DNA from: Silurus meridionalis
Taxonomy: Eukaryota > Chordata > Actinopteri > Siluriformes > Siluridae
DNA length: 64,000 nt
Reading direction: 5' to 3'
NCBI RefSeq assembly: GCF_014805685.1
Contig: NC_060906.1
Coordinates: forward strand, 9,334,346-9,398,345
A program made the position numbers and the translations under genes. The notes beneath the pieces were generated by a model. That model had not been told where the DNA came from. It saw only the letters and a list, made by a program, of their open reading frames with translations, and did not search any database. Below, piece by piece: positions 50,649 to 61,700 of the stretch (positions are counted from its first letter, which is position 1; each line of letters begins with the position of its first letter).

Positions 50649-51213
50649 CAGGGGTCACCAACACGGTGCCCGCAGGCACCAGGTCGCCCACAAGTACCAC
50701 AAGAGTCGCCCGCGGGCCTTTTCTAAAATTAGCTCACCATAGAGTCTACTTTACCAGTGAGCTGCATCTAATTTTTTTGTTGCTATTATTTTTTAAATAT
50801 CACACTTGCATTGAAAATGACAATATAAAAAAAATGTAAAATAAATGTATTATATTAGATTCGAGCGAGCTAGTCTCCAAGTTGATTTTATGTATGTTAC
50901 GTAATTGATAATATGTACAAACATGATGCAACGTAGTGCATGATCTGTTAAAAATTTAGAGATTTATAGAAATAAAGTTTTGCATATTGATATTTATCTG
51001 TTTCCTACCTTGTTAAATCATTGCTGATAATTATTGTGAGAAATCATTAACATGATCAGTGTCTTCACATAGATGAATATCAATACTTATCAATAATAAC
51101 ATATAATTAAAGGCAAATTTGTTATTTCTGAAGTGTGTATCAAACTGGTAGCCCTTCACAATATTCGGTACCCAAGAAGTAGCTCTCAGTTTCAAAAAGA
51201 TTGGTGACCCCTG
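50649..51213. mobile_element. hAT-type MITE
   Basis: Perfect 13-bp terminal inverted repeats, CAGGGGTCACCAA and TTGGTGACCCCTG, 565 bp, with the inner words GTGCCCGCAGGCACCAGGTC and AGTAGCTCTCAG typical of a widespread fish hAT family. The flanking 8-mers agree at 6 of 8 positions. Confidence 0.8.
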
Positions 51214-52100
51214 TTATATAACATAGTATTATCATCCACATCTATACTTATGCAGCTAGATGTTTCAAACATACCAGAAGACATACTCCAACTTTATTAA
51301 ATTTATCTTAATTACTTTAACTAGCTTTATTTAAGTAACAGAGTTGATGTATCAGAGTTTTGATTTCCTCATATAGTAACTGTGTGTTAGCATCAGTTCA
51401 GGACAAGTTTTATTAAGTTTGTAAGCTTGATCATAACATAACAACATGAGCTGAAGGCAGGAAACTGTAGGTCATCTTTTGTCAATGTAACCAAGATAAT
51501 TAGCTATTATTAGCTCAAACAACACAGCAGGTTAGTCTGGATAACCCACATTAATGCATAATGTGAAATTCCAGTAAAGGACTCCGTTAACCCGCCATCT
51601 ATCAGCTTATCCCAATATATTTAAATTCAGTTATCAGCACTCATAAAAACAACTAGCGTAGGAAGCAACTTCAATCATATGTTCAGCATCAAGACTCATT
51701 AGAGAGTAGGAAACCTGTTTATCCATTCTGGAGGTTTCTAGAATATCATTCTTAGAGCTCATTCAGAATGACTGTTGACACATTGCAAACACATTCCTAA
51801 ATAAACCCATATGACCCATACATTTATGGTCATATACATATACAAACATATACAGTATTTTATATATATATATATATATATATAGTTTTATTTCAAGACA
51901 ATATCTAATGACTGTTGCAACTAATATTTGATAGAAACCCACAGCAAATATTTGATTCAATCCTAGGCAAAGAAATCAGCAGCGTAAACAACCCGACAAA
52001 CAAATTGTTACAAATCCTCTTACTCCCCTGACCTAGGTATAGATTATCGATTTTCTATTGGCCACACATAAACGATCGCAAGTTTAACTGCAAACAGTTT
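51214..52100. other. Unassigned AT-rich DNA
   Basis: Contains a short (AT)n at about 51,861-51,882. No gene seen. Confidence 0.4.
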
Positions 52101-52330
52101 ACTATGCGGTGCAAAAGTATCTGCCCCCTTACAGTTTCATTCTGGTGTTACAGTCAATTCACAAGGCTCAAATTGTACCTCAAAATAAACACAGAAAAAG
52201 TGTTTCAAGTTACATATGTCCATGTTACAAATGTTAAAACTATCCAAAAGAAAGCTTGTCGTGCATCACTGTCCCTTTCTCAAGCAGATTTAAGACATTT
52301 TATGAATTTCATGTAGTACTAATAAACAAA
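52101..52330. mobile_element. DNA transposon terminus fragment
   Basis: GCGGTGCAAAAGTATCTGCC-CCCTT resembles the terminal region of Tc1-type elements such as the one at 40,097. Only one end is visible. Confidence 0.35.
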
Positions 52331-52369
52331 GTTGTCTGCATTTAGAATCTATTCAGCTGATCTCTGCTA

Positions 52370-52615
52370 CAGAGAGAGGAGAGAGAGAAAGAGAAAGAGA
52401 AAGGCAGTAGAGTTGCTGCTGTGAGAGCAGCGTAGGCACGCTGTGGTTTTGTAACCGTGATGTCACTGAATGCTTCACTGACCCGCTGACCCAATGACCT
52501 ACTTTCCTTCCTCTGCCGTTCGCTTGCTCCGAGATCTAATCTGCACTCAACAGTGAGACAGCCTGAGCCGCTTCGCTCGAAGGCACAAAGCGACATTTCT
52601 CCATGAGGCACAACA
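52370..52615 (-). promoter_or_regulatory. clock: CpG-rich patch, candidate CLOCK promoter or 5' exon region
   Basis: From about 52,430 to 52,615 there are roughly 11 CpG dinucleotides in 190 bp, unlike the CpG-poor surroundings. It holds a triple GGTCA element (next entry) and a CRE-like TGATGTCA at 52,458-52,465. On the - strand a long pyrimidine tract follows, ending CTCTCTGTAG (about 52,370), which could be a splice acceptor or an initiator-type region. Promoter function is inferred. Confidence 0.45.
52479..52505 (-). promoter_or_regulatory. RevDR2-like element (three GGTCA half-sites, RORE)
   Basis: On the - strand the order is AAAGTAGGTCA, TT, GGGTCA, GC, GGGTCA. The first part fits the RORE consensus WAWNTRGGTCA at every position. 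The three half-sites are direct repeats with exactly 2-bp spacers (period 8 bp), the arrangement bound by REV-ERB dimers (RevDR2). Mammalian Clock is a known REV-ERB/ROR target. Confidence 0.6.
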
Positions 52616-52891
52616 TAACAAAAAACACACCTTCAGCTTCTCCTGCCCGATTACATTCAGCTCCTTTACTGGAAAGAGTAAAAAAAAAATAATAATAATT
52701 TAAGCAAGTACTTGATTAAAGCGAGAATCTTCAACAGGAACAATCCATATTCGTCTGTTATGTCCAAGTTGAACCAGGCATTTTTTTTTTTTCAGTTTTA
52801 GATCAGATCACAACCTCATGTCCGTACCAAACAAATTTCTCAGCAGCCACATTTACAAATAATCTCCTCTTCCTTGTCTTTCTTTCCTCTT

Positions 52892-52892
<1 letters not shown>

Positions 52893-52927
<35 letters not shown>
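52893..52927. repeat. (CA)n microsatellite
   Basis: About 35 bp of CA dinucleotides. Confidence 0.9.
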
Positions 52928-52930
<3 letters not shown>

Positions 52931-53319
52931 ATGTCGTGTGTTCCTGTATACGTCTACAGATGTACAACCCTCTCACACACAAGCACACAAATACATTTAC
53001 CTGACGATCCACTGTAAAGACATCCTAACATTAAAATCATCAAAAAATATTTACCACTTCCCACACAAACACGTGCCAGTTTCTTGTACTCACAATCTGC
53101 CAATACACGGTGGTTGAGCAATATTTCCTACTGTACCTACACACGCACACAATGTTTCGAACTCTGCAGTAACATTTTAATCACCAAATAGCTGCTTCTT
53201 TTCACCTCGCGCTCATTCAACTTTCTTTTTCTCTATAAATTCATGCCATCAGCCCACACACCTTGGGCATTTTTCATTATTCTTAGTCACTGCATGTCTC
53301 TGCAAGCTCTCTGGATGCC

Positions 53320-53323
<4 letters not shown>

Positions 53324-53359
<36 letters not shown>
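53324..53359. repeat. (GT)n microsatellite
   Basis: About 36 bp of GT dinucleotides next to a relatively GC-rich stretch (53,360-53,550). Confidence 0.9.
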
Positions 53360-53361
<2 letters not shown>

Positions 53362-53470
53362 GAGGGTTCTCAGATGTAGGTCAGTGAAGCTCTAATACTT
53401 GAGTCACTCCGACTCACGGATCCTCAGCACAGATCGGCATGCACAGGCACCATGACAACGGTGCCTGTCG

Positions 53471-53488
53471 GCAATGCCATAGCAACCG
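53471..53488 (-). promoter_or_regulatory. RFX X-box-like motif
   Basis: On the - strand GTTGCTATGGCATTGCC resembles the X-box GTTGCCATGGCAAC with one mismatch in its strong half. Adjacent is the inverted repeat GGCACCATGACAACGGTGCC (about 53,445-53,464). Function is inferred from motif only. Confidence 0.3.
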
Positions 53489-53599
53489 TTCACACCAGCC
53501 TGGGTAAAAATAGACACTGAATTCCTCCACAGCAGAAATTCCCGCCTTCTCATTCCCAAGTGTTCAGGTGCACAGAACTCAGCAGAACCAAAGTTTCAT

Positions 53600-53818
53600 T
53601 TAAAGCATTATTTACGAAGGTCAGGGTTCAAACATCAGTATCACCATGCTGCCACTGTTGGGCTCTTGAGCATGGCCCTAATCCTTTCTGCTCCAGGTGT
53701 GTTGTACCATGGCTGACCCAGCCCTCTGACTCTAGCTATGTAACAAGTTGCCATATGCAAAGTAAGAATTACACTGTAATATACATGTGACAAGTAAAAG
53801 CCGCTTTCTTTCTTTCAA
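53600..53818 (+). mobile_element. SINE-like repeat, 5'-truncated
   Basis: A B-box-like AGGGTTCAAAC is followed by GTTGGGCTCTTGAGCATGGC, CTCTGACTCTAGC and an end TGACAAGTAAAAGCCGCTTT (CTTT)n. This order is that of a common fish tRNA-derived SINE tail. Confidence 0.55.
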
Positions 53819-56800
53819 GTGCCATTCCAGTTAGTCAGTCTTCAACCAAACCTGCATAATATTAGGGTTTCTCTTAACAGTCCAAATCTAGGCTGTAGTA
53901 ATATAGTGGTTGTTTAACCCATGTGATGATCACTATTGATGAAGTATGCATCACCCTCCCCCACCCCCACTACTGTAAAACCCCTAAATTAGTCTGAAAA
54001 TCACATAATGAGTTGAATCTGTGTGCAACTTAAGCCTCACTTGGGTGCAATACACAAATTTCTGGAAGGCCCCGGAGTTTGTTACAGAGCATATCTAATC
54101 AAACCGAATCATTAGGACTAGAGAGCTCTAGAAACAATTCTAGGACAAAGTTCTGGAAAAGTAGCAATCATGCTTTTGGTTATAAAATAATATAAAAATA
54201 AGGCAAAAGATGGAGAACTGTTAAATCCAGCATTAAAAAATGTGTACAATATGGAACAAGCAAAGAATGACTCGGCAAATTCAATAAATGTTAAAGAGGA
54301 GATTAGTCAAAGGAGTAATTCCATTCAGCACGGTATGGCCCCCTAGGCAACTAATTTGTGGGATCATCTTTACAAAAGGGCTTTACAGAACATGTTTATT
54401 CCATTAGTTTACTTTTTTTTGTTTTTTGTATTGATTCCTTTCAAGCCATTAATTTCAACATGATCCAAGTTTAACAAAAGTTCTGTTTCTTCTGTGTGCG
54501 CAATCGAAATAAATAAGTTACAGGATATAAACATTTCCCAACTAACTACCTGGATTTCAATAAATACCACATTGCGTCAAAGCTCCTGCTAATGATTTAC
54601 GAATGAACGAGTTCGTTTTCAGCTTGATCAAAATGTGCGTCATATGGACGTGCGAGCAAAGCACCGAAGTCAAAAACGAGCATTATTAACATGCAAAGTA
54701 TGCAAATAAATTACAGATGAACCAAATCTAAACAAAACAGGTAACATTAGATGTTCACAGTGGTGAGCTGTAAAGGCCTGAGCTCACTCACTTGAGCTTA
54801 ATGGAAACTTATTGAAAGAGGTTTATGTTCATGTGTCTATGAGGAATAGTTCTCGAATGCACCATGAGTGCATTAGCAAGCATTAATCTGTATACGTTTT
54901 CTTCTGAATTCTAAGAGATACTTCTTGCCGACACAAGAACTCCGAATCTGCACCCCGGCTGCGGTTAAGCTGTGTGCCTCATACCCCATGCCTGGAGCTC
55001 ACAAAAGCTCCCATTGTCTGGCGACAACTTCCAGGGAACGGCGAGTCGGAAAACATCTGAAAACCTCTGCTTTCCAATGGTGCTGGGCCTCACCGCACAG
55101 CTGGCAGCCGGCCTCACACTGGAGCTACTGTAGCCTTAGAGCCAAATGCTGGCACTTCTGCCAAGTGGGTCAGCCAAGATCTGCTATAAAGCGACAGCGA
55201 GTGCGAAAGGAAATGGCAAAGAAAGAGAATTTCAGAGAACTAATTGTTCCTTCATCCACCTGACCTCTACATTAGTTTATCTATATCCCTTTTTTACATA
55301 AAATGGCACTTAATAAACAGAAACACCAAATTGTCAACCATAGAAAGATGATCAATCCTGAGATACATCACCACATTCAGAAACAGAGAGCTTTTTTGAG
55401 CTTTCAGGGAAGATCATGGAAACAAAATAAGTAAGCACAATTAGGAAGGAAGTGGCTAGTAAACACACAAAACAACACAACCCTGGTTAATGTCTTTTGG
55501 AGAGGCAACAAAAATTTGCACACTGAAAATGTAAATAAAGCACAGGAAAAACTAAATAACTGATTTTGTTACGTACCCTTGTTTGACTGTGAGGGATTTT
55601 GTAGGTTTACTGAGTAAACTGGATGTTAAATGTAATTCATTTATATACATATCTACCAGAAATAAAAGAAAATCGTTGCAGCAAACTTTCAATATAAGTA
55701 TAAAAGTGAATTATGGCCCAGCTGTTCCTGTATTTCAGGTTTCAGTTTTAGCAAGGAATTTTCATTACGGTGAATCACTAGTGCTTACCATGTTCGGCTA
55801 ACTAACGAACTAACCATTTCAAATGATGCAACAACACAAAAGCCAAAGGAACTCTCCTGAATGTAATACTAAATAAAATCATTACCAAATGGCATCATCA
55901 CCATCATACTTTTATTTATTGTGGAAAAAAAAAGTGTACCATAAACTGATATCATTAAATGCATTGAATTTATGCAGGAATGCATTTATTTTTTTTTTTT
56001 TACGAACTTGGAATGATGAAATGTGTAATGTGCCATCAATACTGCTAACGCTTTAAAAAACAAAAGATGCTTTTTCTAAAATATTTTAAAATGTCATTTT
56101 TTACCTCACAGACAAAAGCGTCAGCAAAAACAGCACCTCTGGAATTGATTCTGTTTTCCTTTACTAAAGCAGTTTATTCAAAAGTACTATGTCTACTCAA
56201 GCAGAAAATCAGTACTTTTACTTTAACACTGAGTTAAAGACCAAAAAGTCAGCGTTTAATATAAAACCTGGGCAGCCACACTGTTAGCAAAGTTTAACTC
56301 TGGGGAAAAAATAAAGGTGTTTACAAATACACTCCGCAATAACAATGTAGAAACACGTTCCATGAATAAGCAGAGCATATAAGAGATCTGAAGAGGGGTT
56401 TATAGCATACAAATTTAATTTAGGACCTAAAGTATATAACAATATTTAACATACAAATTTTATATATAAACAATATGTGCCGTACATGTTTACATTTTAT
56501 ACAAACACAAAATAATCTTTCACAAGCTGGACATTTACAGTCACACCATTAAACTGAAACTTCTTCAATAAACTATCATTGATTATACAGTGTTTCTATG
56601 ATGCAATAGAAAACTTATTATTCATGTTACCACTCGAACGCCTATCAAACTTCAGTCAGGACAACAACCAGAACGCCAATCACAACCAGGTTGTTACAGT
56701 ATTCATAGGACAGATGACATTATTTATCGATATTTAAATCACTAGATACTGTTAAAAAATTCCACAGAATTCAAATTACCATTTCCCAATAAAAAAAAAC

Positions 56801-56820
56801 GATATGTCTCGATTTCAGTA
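53819..56820. other. Unassigned DNA upstream of CLOCK
   Basis: No exon or repeat recognised with confidence. A less AT-rich stretch at about 54,925-55,230 contains a 112-codon + strand frame with no domain similarity that I can name. Confidence 0.35.
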
Positions 56821-56824
56821 ATCC

Positions 56825-57098
56825 ATGTTCCCTTTGGGCCTGTGTGGTCTAGTGGTTAGGATGCGGTGCTCTCACCGCTGCGGCCCAGGTTCGATCCCCG
56901 GTCAGGGAACCAACCCCAGCCATTAGGGTTGCACAAGCCTTAGTGCCGGTCCCAAGCCCGGATAAATGGGGAGGGTTGCGTTAGGAAGGGCATCCAGCGT
57001 AAAAACATGTGCCAAAATCAAACATGCGGATGATCCGTTGTGGCGAACCATAATGGGAGAAGCCGAAAGAAAGTTTTTTTTATGTTCCCTTTGGGCCT
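56825..57098 (+). mobile_element. tRNA-Glu-derived SINE with perfect 17-bp target-site duplication
   Basis: The 17-mer ATGTTCCCTTTGGGCCT flanks the insert on both sides (56,825-56,841 and 57,082-57,098). The 240-bp insert starts with a tRNA-Glu-like head (GTGGTCTAGTGGTTAGGATG, GCGGTGCTCTCACCGCTGCG, GGTTCGATCCCCGGTCAGGG; A and B boxes present, CTC at the anticodon position) and ends GATGATCCGTTGTGGCGAAC, ATAATGGGAGAAGCCGAAAG plus a T-rich end. The tail matches the RTE LINE 3' end at 38,955-39,000. Confidence 0.9.
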
Positions 57099-58559
57099 AA
57101 ATCACAACCCTCCATCACACAAGACAAGGAAAATGTGCAGCAAGACATTTCTGAACTGAGCTTTAAAACTCAGAGAGTAAACATCTCTTGTTCAGCGTGC
57201 CCTCGCTGACCCTCCTCTTCACTAAACACAATCTACACATTATTTCAAGTGGCCTCCTCTCCATTAGGCATGCTGTACTACTGCAACGACTGGTATCTCT
57301 GGGCTAACTACAAAGCCACTCCCCACCCAGGGCATCTACTAAAATAGTGTAAATGTAAATTTGCCTTAGCTAATTTGAATAGCGAATCACTAGTTGTTGG
57401 GTCAGGTTTAATTAAGCGGAAAAGCAGGCAGATCTGTCATCCCCTGTAAGCCACAGGTCATGCAAACAGGACTTTTAGGGGACAAAACACCAAAACTGCA
57501 GAGACATCTTATTGTTATTTTACATTTTCTTCTTCTTCTTTTAACTACGGTGTACACCAAAGAACCATTGTTGATTTTTTTGCCATTCTGCATTTTGTCA
57601 AAAACATTCTTTCCATAACTCTTTCTTTAAATTATGTCCAATAGTTACCAAAACGCATTTCATGTTCAGAGGATAATGTGTACTCCTGAAGGTTTGCCTG
57701 AAGCAGGCCCATTATTCTGACTCTGTGCCCTGGCACAAAACTTAGGAATCTTCAGGACCATGGCCTAAGAGTATGCAACAAATCGTTTGCCAGAAGCACA
57801 TGCTGGATAAAAGTTACAATAACATACTATAGATAATTACATCTAAATGCAATTTTTGCTACTATAAAAATTTGGTCCAATCAAATTTTGTTTAACTAAA
57901 TTTGGTTCAGTATTATCCTGAGAGATATCTCCTCAAAGAATGTCACAATATCTGTGGTCAAAACATCTACATAAAGATTGAAATCTCTCTTGTATCCCTT
58001 TGCCTAAAGTTAGAACTATGCCTTTTCTGTGTTTGCTGAGGCAACAAGTGCAACACGTCTTTAAATGTGCTTATTCAATTTTGTCCAAAACATTAACAAA
58101 CAAATTGTTTAAAACTACCATAGATTCATTGTTTGGAAGAAAATAAGTCAAGTCCAAACAATGAATATTCATATATAACGTGCAATCATCTGGCAAATTT
58201 CAGACTTTCAAAACTTTCTGAAAGTTTTAAATATTTATAATATGAAGTAAATGCCATTGTCCGTAAATTAACAACACAAAAAAAAAACAAGTCATATATT
58301 GACCAGTCAAAAGGTTGTTGTGGACCTGAACATGACTAATGCTAGGCTTATTGTTTGTGAGAAGCTATTATGTAGCGAGGTAAAATTTCGGTTGGCAAGA
58401 AAACCGATATCAAAACAGACAAAATAATAACCACAAATTACTGTAAAAGACTTTAGAAAGAACATTACTCATACTCTTACATTCCAGTGCTCATGTTAGT
58501 TCTCACTCTCCAGTGTTCTGTATTGTTTAAAGACTATAATCACACTCTTGATGTCACCC
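57099..58559. other. Unassigned DNA
   Basis: AT-rich; no gene or repeat recognised. Confidence 0.35.
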
Positions 58560-58770
58560 AAATGAGAATGGGTTCCCCTTTTGAGTCTGGTTCCTCTCAA
58601 GGTTTCTTCCTCATAACATCTAAGGGAGTTTTTCCTTGCCTCAGTCACCATGGCTGCTCATCAGGAATAAATACACACCATTCACCTTAACTCTTAAAAT
58701 TCCGTAAAGCTGCTTTGAGACAATGTCTGTTGTAAAAAGCGCTATAGAAATAAACTTGACTTGACAAAAT
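58560..58770 (+). mobile_element. Interspersed repeat, LINE-like 3' tail
   Basis: Contains GGTTCCTCTCAAGGTTTCTT, GGGAGTTTTTCCTTGCCTCA, AAAGCTGCTTTGAGACAATG and the end TAGAAATAAACTTGACTTGA with a short (TTGAC)n repeat, a very common 3' terminal sequence in fish genomes. No ORF. Confidence 0.6.
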
Positions 58771-61700
58771 GTTCGCATAGGGCTCACCTAAAATGGAATA
58801 ATAAGCGTTTTCAAACGTGTTCTAACTCAATGTTGGGTAAGAAACACCAACATTTGTTAGGGTCAGATGTCAAAAATCTTTCAGATATATAATAAAGCCT
58901 TCTTGTTAGTACACTAAATGGTATACTTACATATTGATATGCAGTGAGCAACAAGTATTTATTGTAGGACCTATATAGTTTGGAAGCAACACGCACCATT
59001 TTGACAAAATAAGACCCATTTGCTGTGTGCTACTGATCTGCGACTTGCGTGAAACAAATTCGACACTGGCTAATTCTCCATTGTTTACATTTTAGATCCA
59101 AAACTAGAACCCTGTTAAAATGATTGAAAAGTTATAACAAGTTATTTCCACCATTGTAATTCTTCTATTGATGACAGAAAAAGCTCTCTTACCGTATCTG
59201 TTGAAGCGTTTTGCTTTTCTTTGCTTTACCCCAGACAAGAAGTCCCTACTGATTACCAAACGATAGTAGTATACTTTAATTGCATTTATTCATTCTGACC
59301 ACAAACCATGCACCATCACTTTAATTCAGCACGTGCAGCACAGCAAAAATAGACTTGATCGCTGCAATGCAGTACCGCTCCGCATCCGTGTGCAATGTGA
59401 ATGCTCTAAACTGTTAAAGTGGGTACGGAAAAAACTGCCCCGCATATGCGCTGCAAACGGAGTATGTCTAAACCTGGAATAAAAGACTAAATCCTGTTGC
59501 TATGGTGATGGACAGGTGATGGCGATGATTTAAAACCATAAATTGTTGTAGTGGTGTTGCAGTGACCCACAAACAGTTTTACATAAACATTTGAAATTAA
59601 AAATCAATTACACTTTGTTAATGTGCTCAACAAAGGGACTCAGGACAAACTTCATTTTTCCAGCATCAATGATTCAGATCTATAATCTAAATAACTGTAT
59701 AATAAAAGCTGGAAAAATGCGAAATGACTAGTATTGCAGTTTGTGATGCTGTAGTTACAGTTCTGCAAATCTGTAATCGTCTTGATATCAAACTTTTCTG
59801 CCATATTTTTGAATTTGAAACGGCTTGCATATCAAAGGAGACCCGAATTAATACAGAATGAAAACATTTCATTTGGAAAGTAATTCCGCATCCGCACTCA
59901 AAAAGACAGCGTCTCGTCAATGTTTAATTCAAACCCAGGACTTGTTTTGGGCTGATTTAGATGCAAATGACATGTGAGGTCTAGCTTATTAAGCATTTGA
60001 TAGATTTTCATAAAGCTGGAATACTTTTGGAGTTGCAGTGCAGATTAGCATGGATAAGGCTCTCAACAACAATCTCAAAAACTCAATCATGATTTAAACT
60101 AATTCTAAGGTGGTCTCTGACCTCAATATTAGACAAACAGTTTAGACTCTTAATGTCACCCACTAGAATGTAGCCGAATGTAACCAGGTCTTTATCCAGT
60201 TGGGTTTATGTCTAAATTTGGAGACTGGAACAGAAGGTTGCTGATCAACCTGTCTGAGCCAATTGTGTCTGTGTATTCTATTAATAATGGGCACATTATG
60301 CGTATAGTATATCTTTTACATTCACCACATACTGATCGCAACTTACTGGGAAACCAAAGTGTTCCCTTACATCAAACCCTAAAAGATTTGGGGGAATCTT
60401 CCGTAACATATAGCTGTTTGTTCAAACGCATAAAACAATGGTTTTTTTTTTTTTAATGAAGAGTGTGTTCTTGTAATCCCGGTTTCGTTCCAGTATGGTC
60501 CCAGTCATCATATGACAACTACTAGGAATGGAAATTGACTAACACACACACACCCAAGAAAGTGCCATTTACCCTCTTCTGCATACTGAAATTCACAGGC
60601 AGCCAAACTATCGGCTGTGATTAACAGAGTAGAGAATTTAGCCCCTCTAGCTCTTAGGTGTTAATGGTTGGGGCATCGTCAGGAACCTAACTTGTGCTTT
60701 CGAGAGTGGGGGATTAATTAGGTTTAGATTTTTACCGTTATTATATTTCAGACATTATTTTGCAGTCTGTTGAATCTAAATCATTCAAGTATGCAGATTT
60801 ATTGAATCAATAGTTGTTTTTTTAATAAGATTCATGAACATAAAATACAGAGCTACACAAAACACTGTAAAAAACAACAACAACAAAAAACAATGTAAAG
60901 TGTGAGAGGAGAGGATTGATGTTTAGACAGAATTGTAGTTAAACAAACTGCAGTCAGATTAATTGTGTCAGGAGAAAAAAATCTTTACAGAAATCTGAGA
61001 ACAGAAGTCAAGATTCCTCAAGGAAACCAGAGGCAAAAGCAGGAAGGAAAAAAAAATTCCCTGAGATGTCATGAACAAGAAACCTTGAGAAAATTTTTTA
61101 TCTTTGAGTTGACAGTGAAGAGTGGAGGGGAAACAGTACTAAGTATCTTGAAAGGATGTTCACCATGAGCATATGAGACCTGAGAAGAACATAAGTCAGT
61201 CAGTATGATGAAAGCAGCAGTTCTTATTAGGTCAAATATCCAGGTGAGATTTTTCACTGAATCAAAGGAAAGTCTCCTCTTCATTCCAGAAAATACTCAA
61301 GATAAATTTGTATGTTTAAAGCAACTTTGTGCAGGAATATAAATATAACATTTTCTCCATGTTTGTGCCTAAATTTTAGATTCATTCACCAGGCTTGATC
61401 TGCAATGCAGCACTTACTCCCCCTGAACCAATTAAGAGCTGTGGAGTAATAATAACACACAACTTTCAACTTTACAAAATTCAACTAATGAGAACCAACC
61501 AGACACAAAACAAATCCTGTCACATTCCATGCCAATGTAAGCCTTACAGTAATAGTTTCCAAACTGAAAAGCACAGTCTTATTTACATTTATGCTATTAC
61601 GCCTTATTCAGAGCGACTTACAACTGAGGGGGCTTGCTCATGGGCGCAGCAGTACAGCTTAATGGATTTGGTCTGGGACTGTTCCCGAATTGTGCTGTTC

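Noticed and set aside
56842..56913. Functional tRNA-Glu gene
   Set aside because: The acceptor stem 5' half is missing and the sequence is bounded by a target-site duplication with a LINE-type tail, so it is a SINE head.
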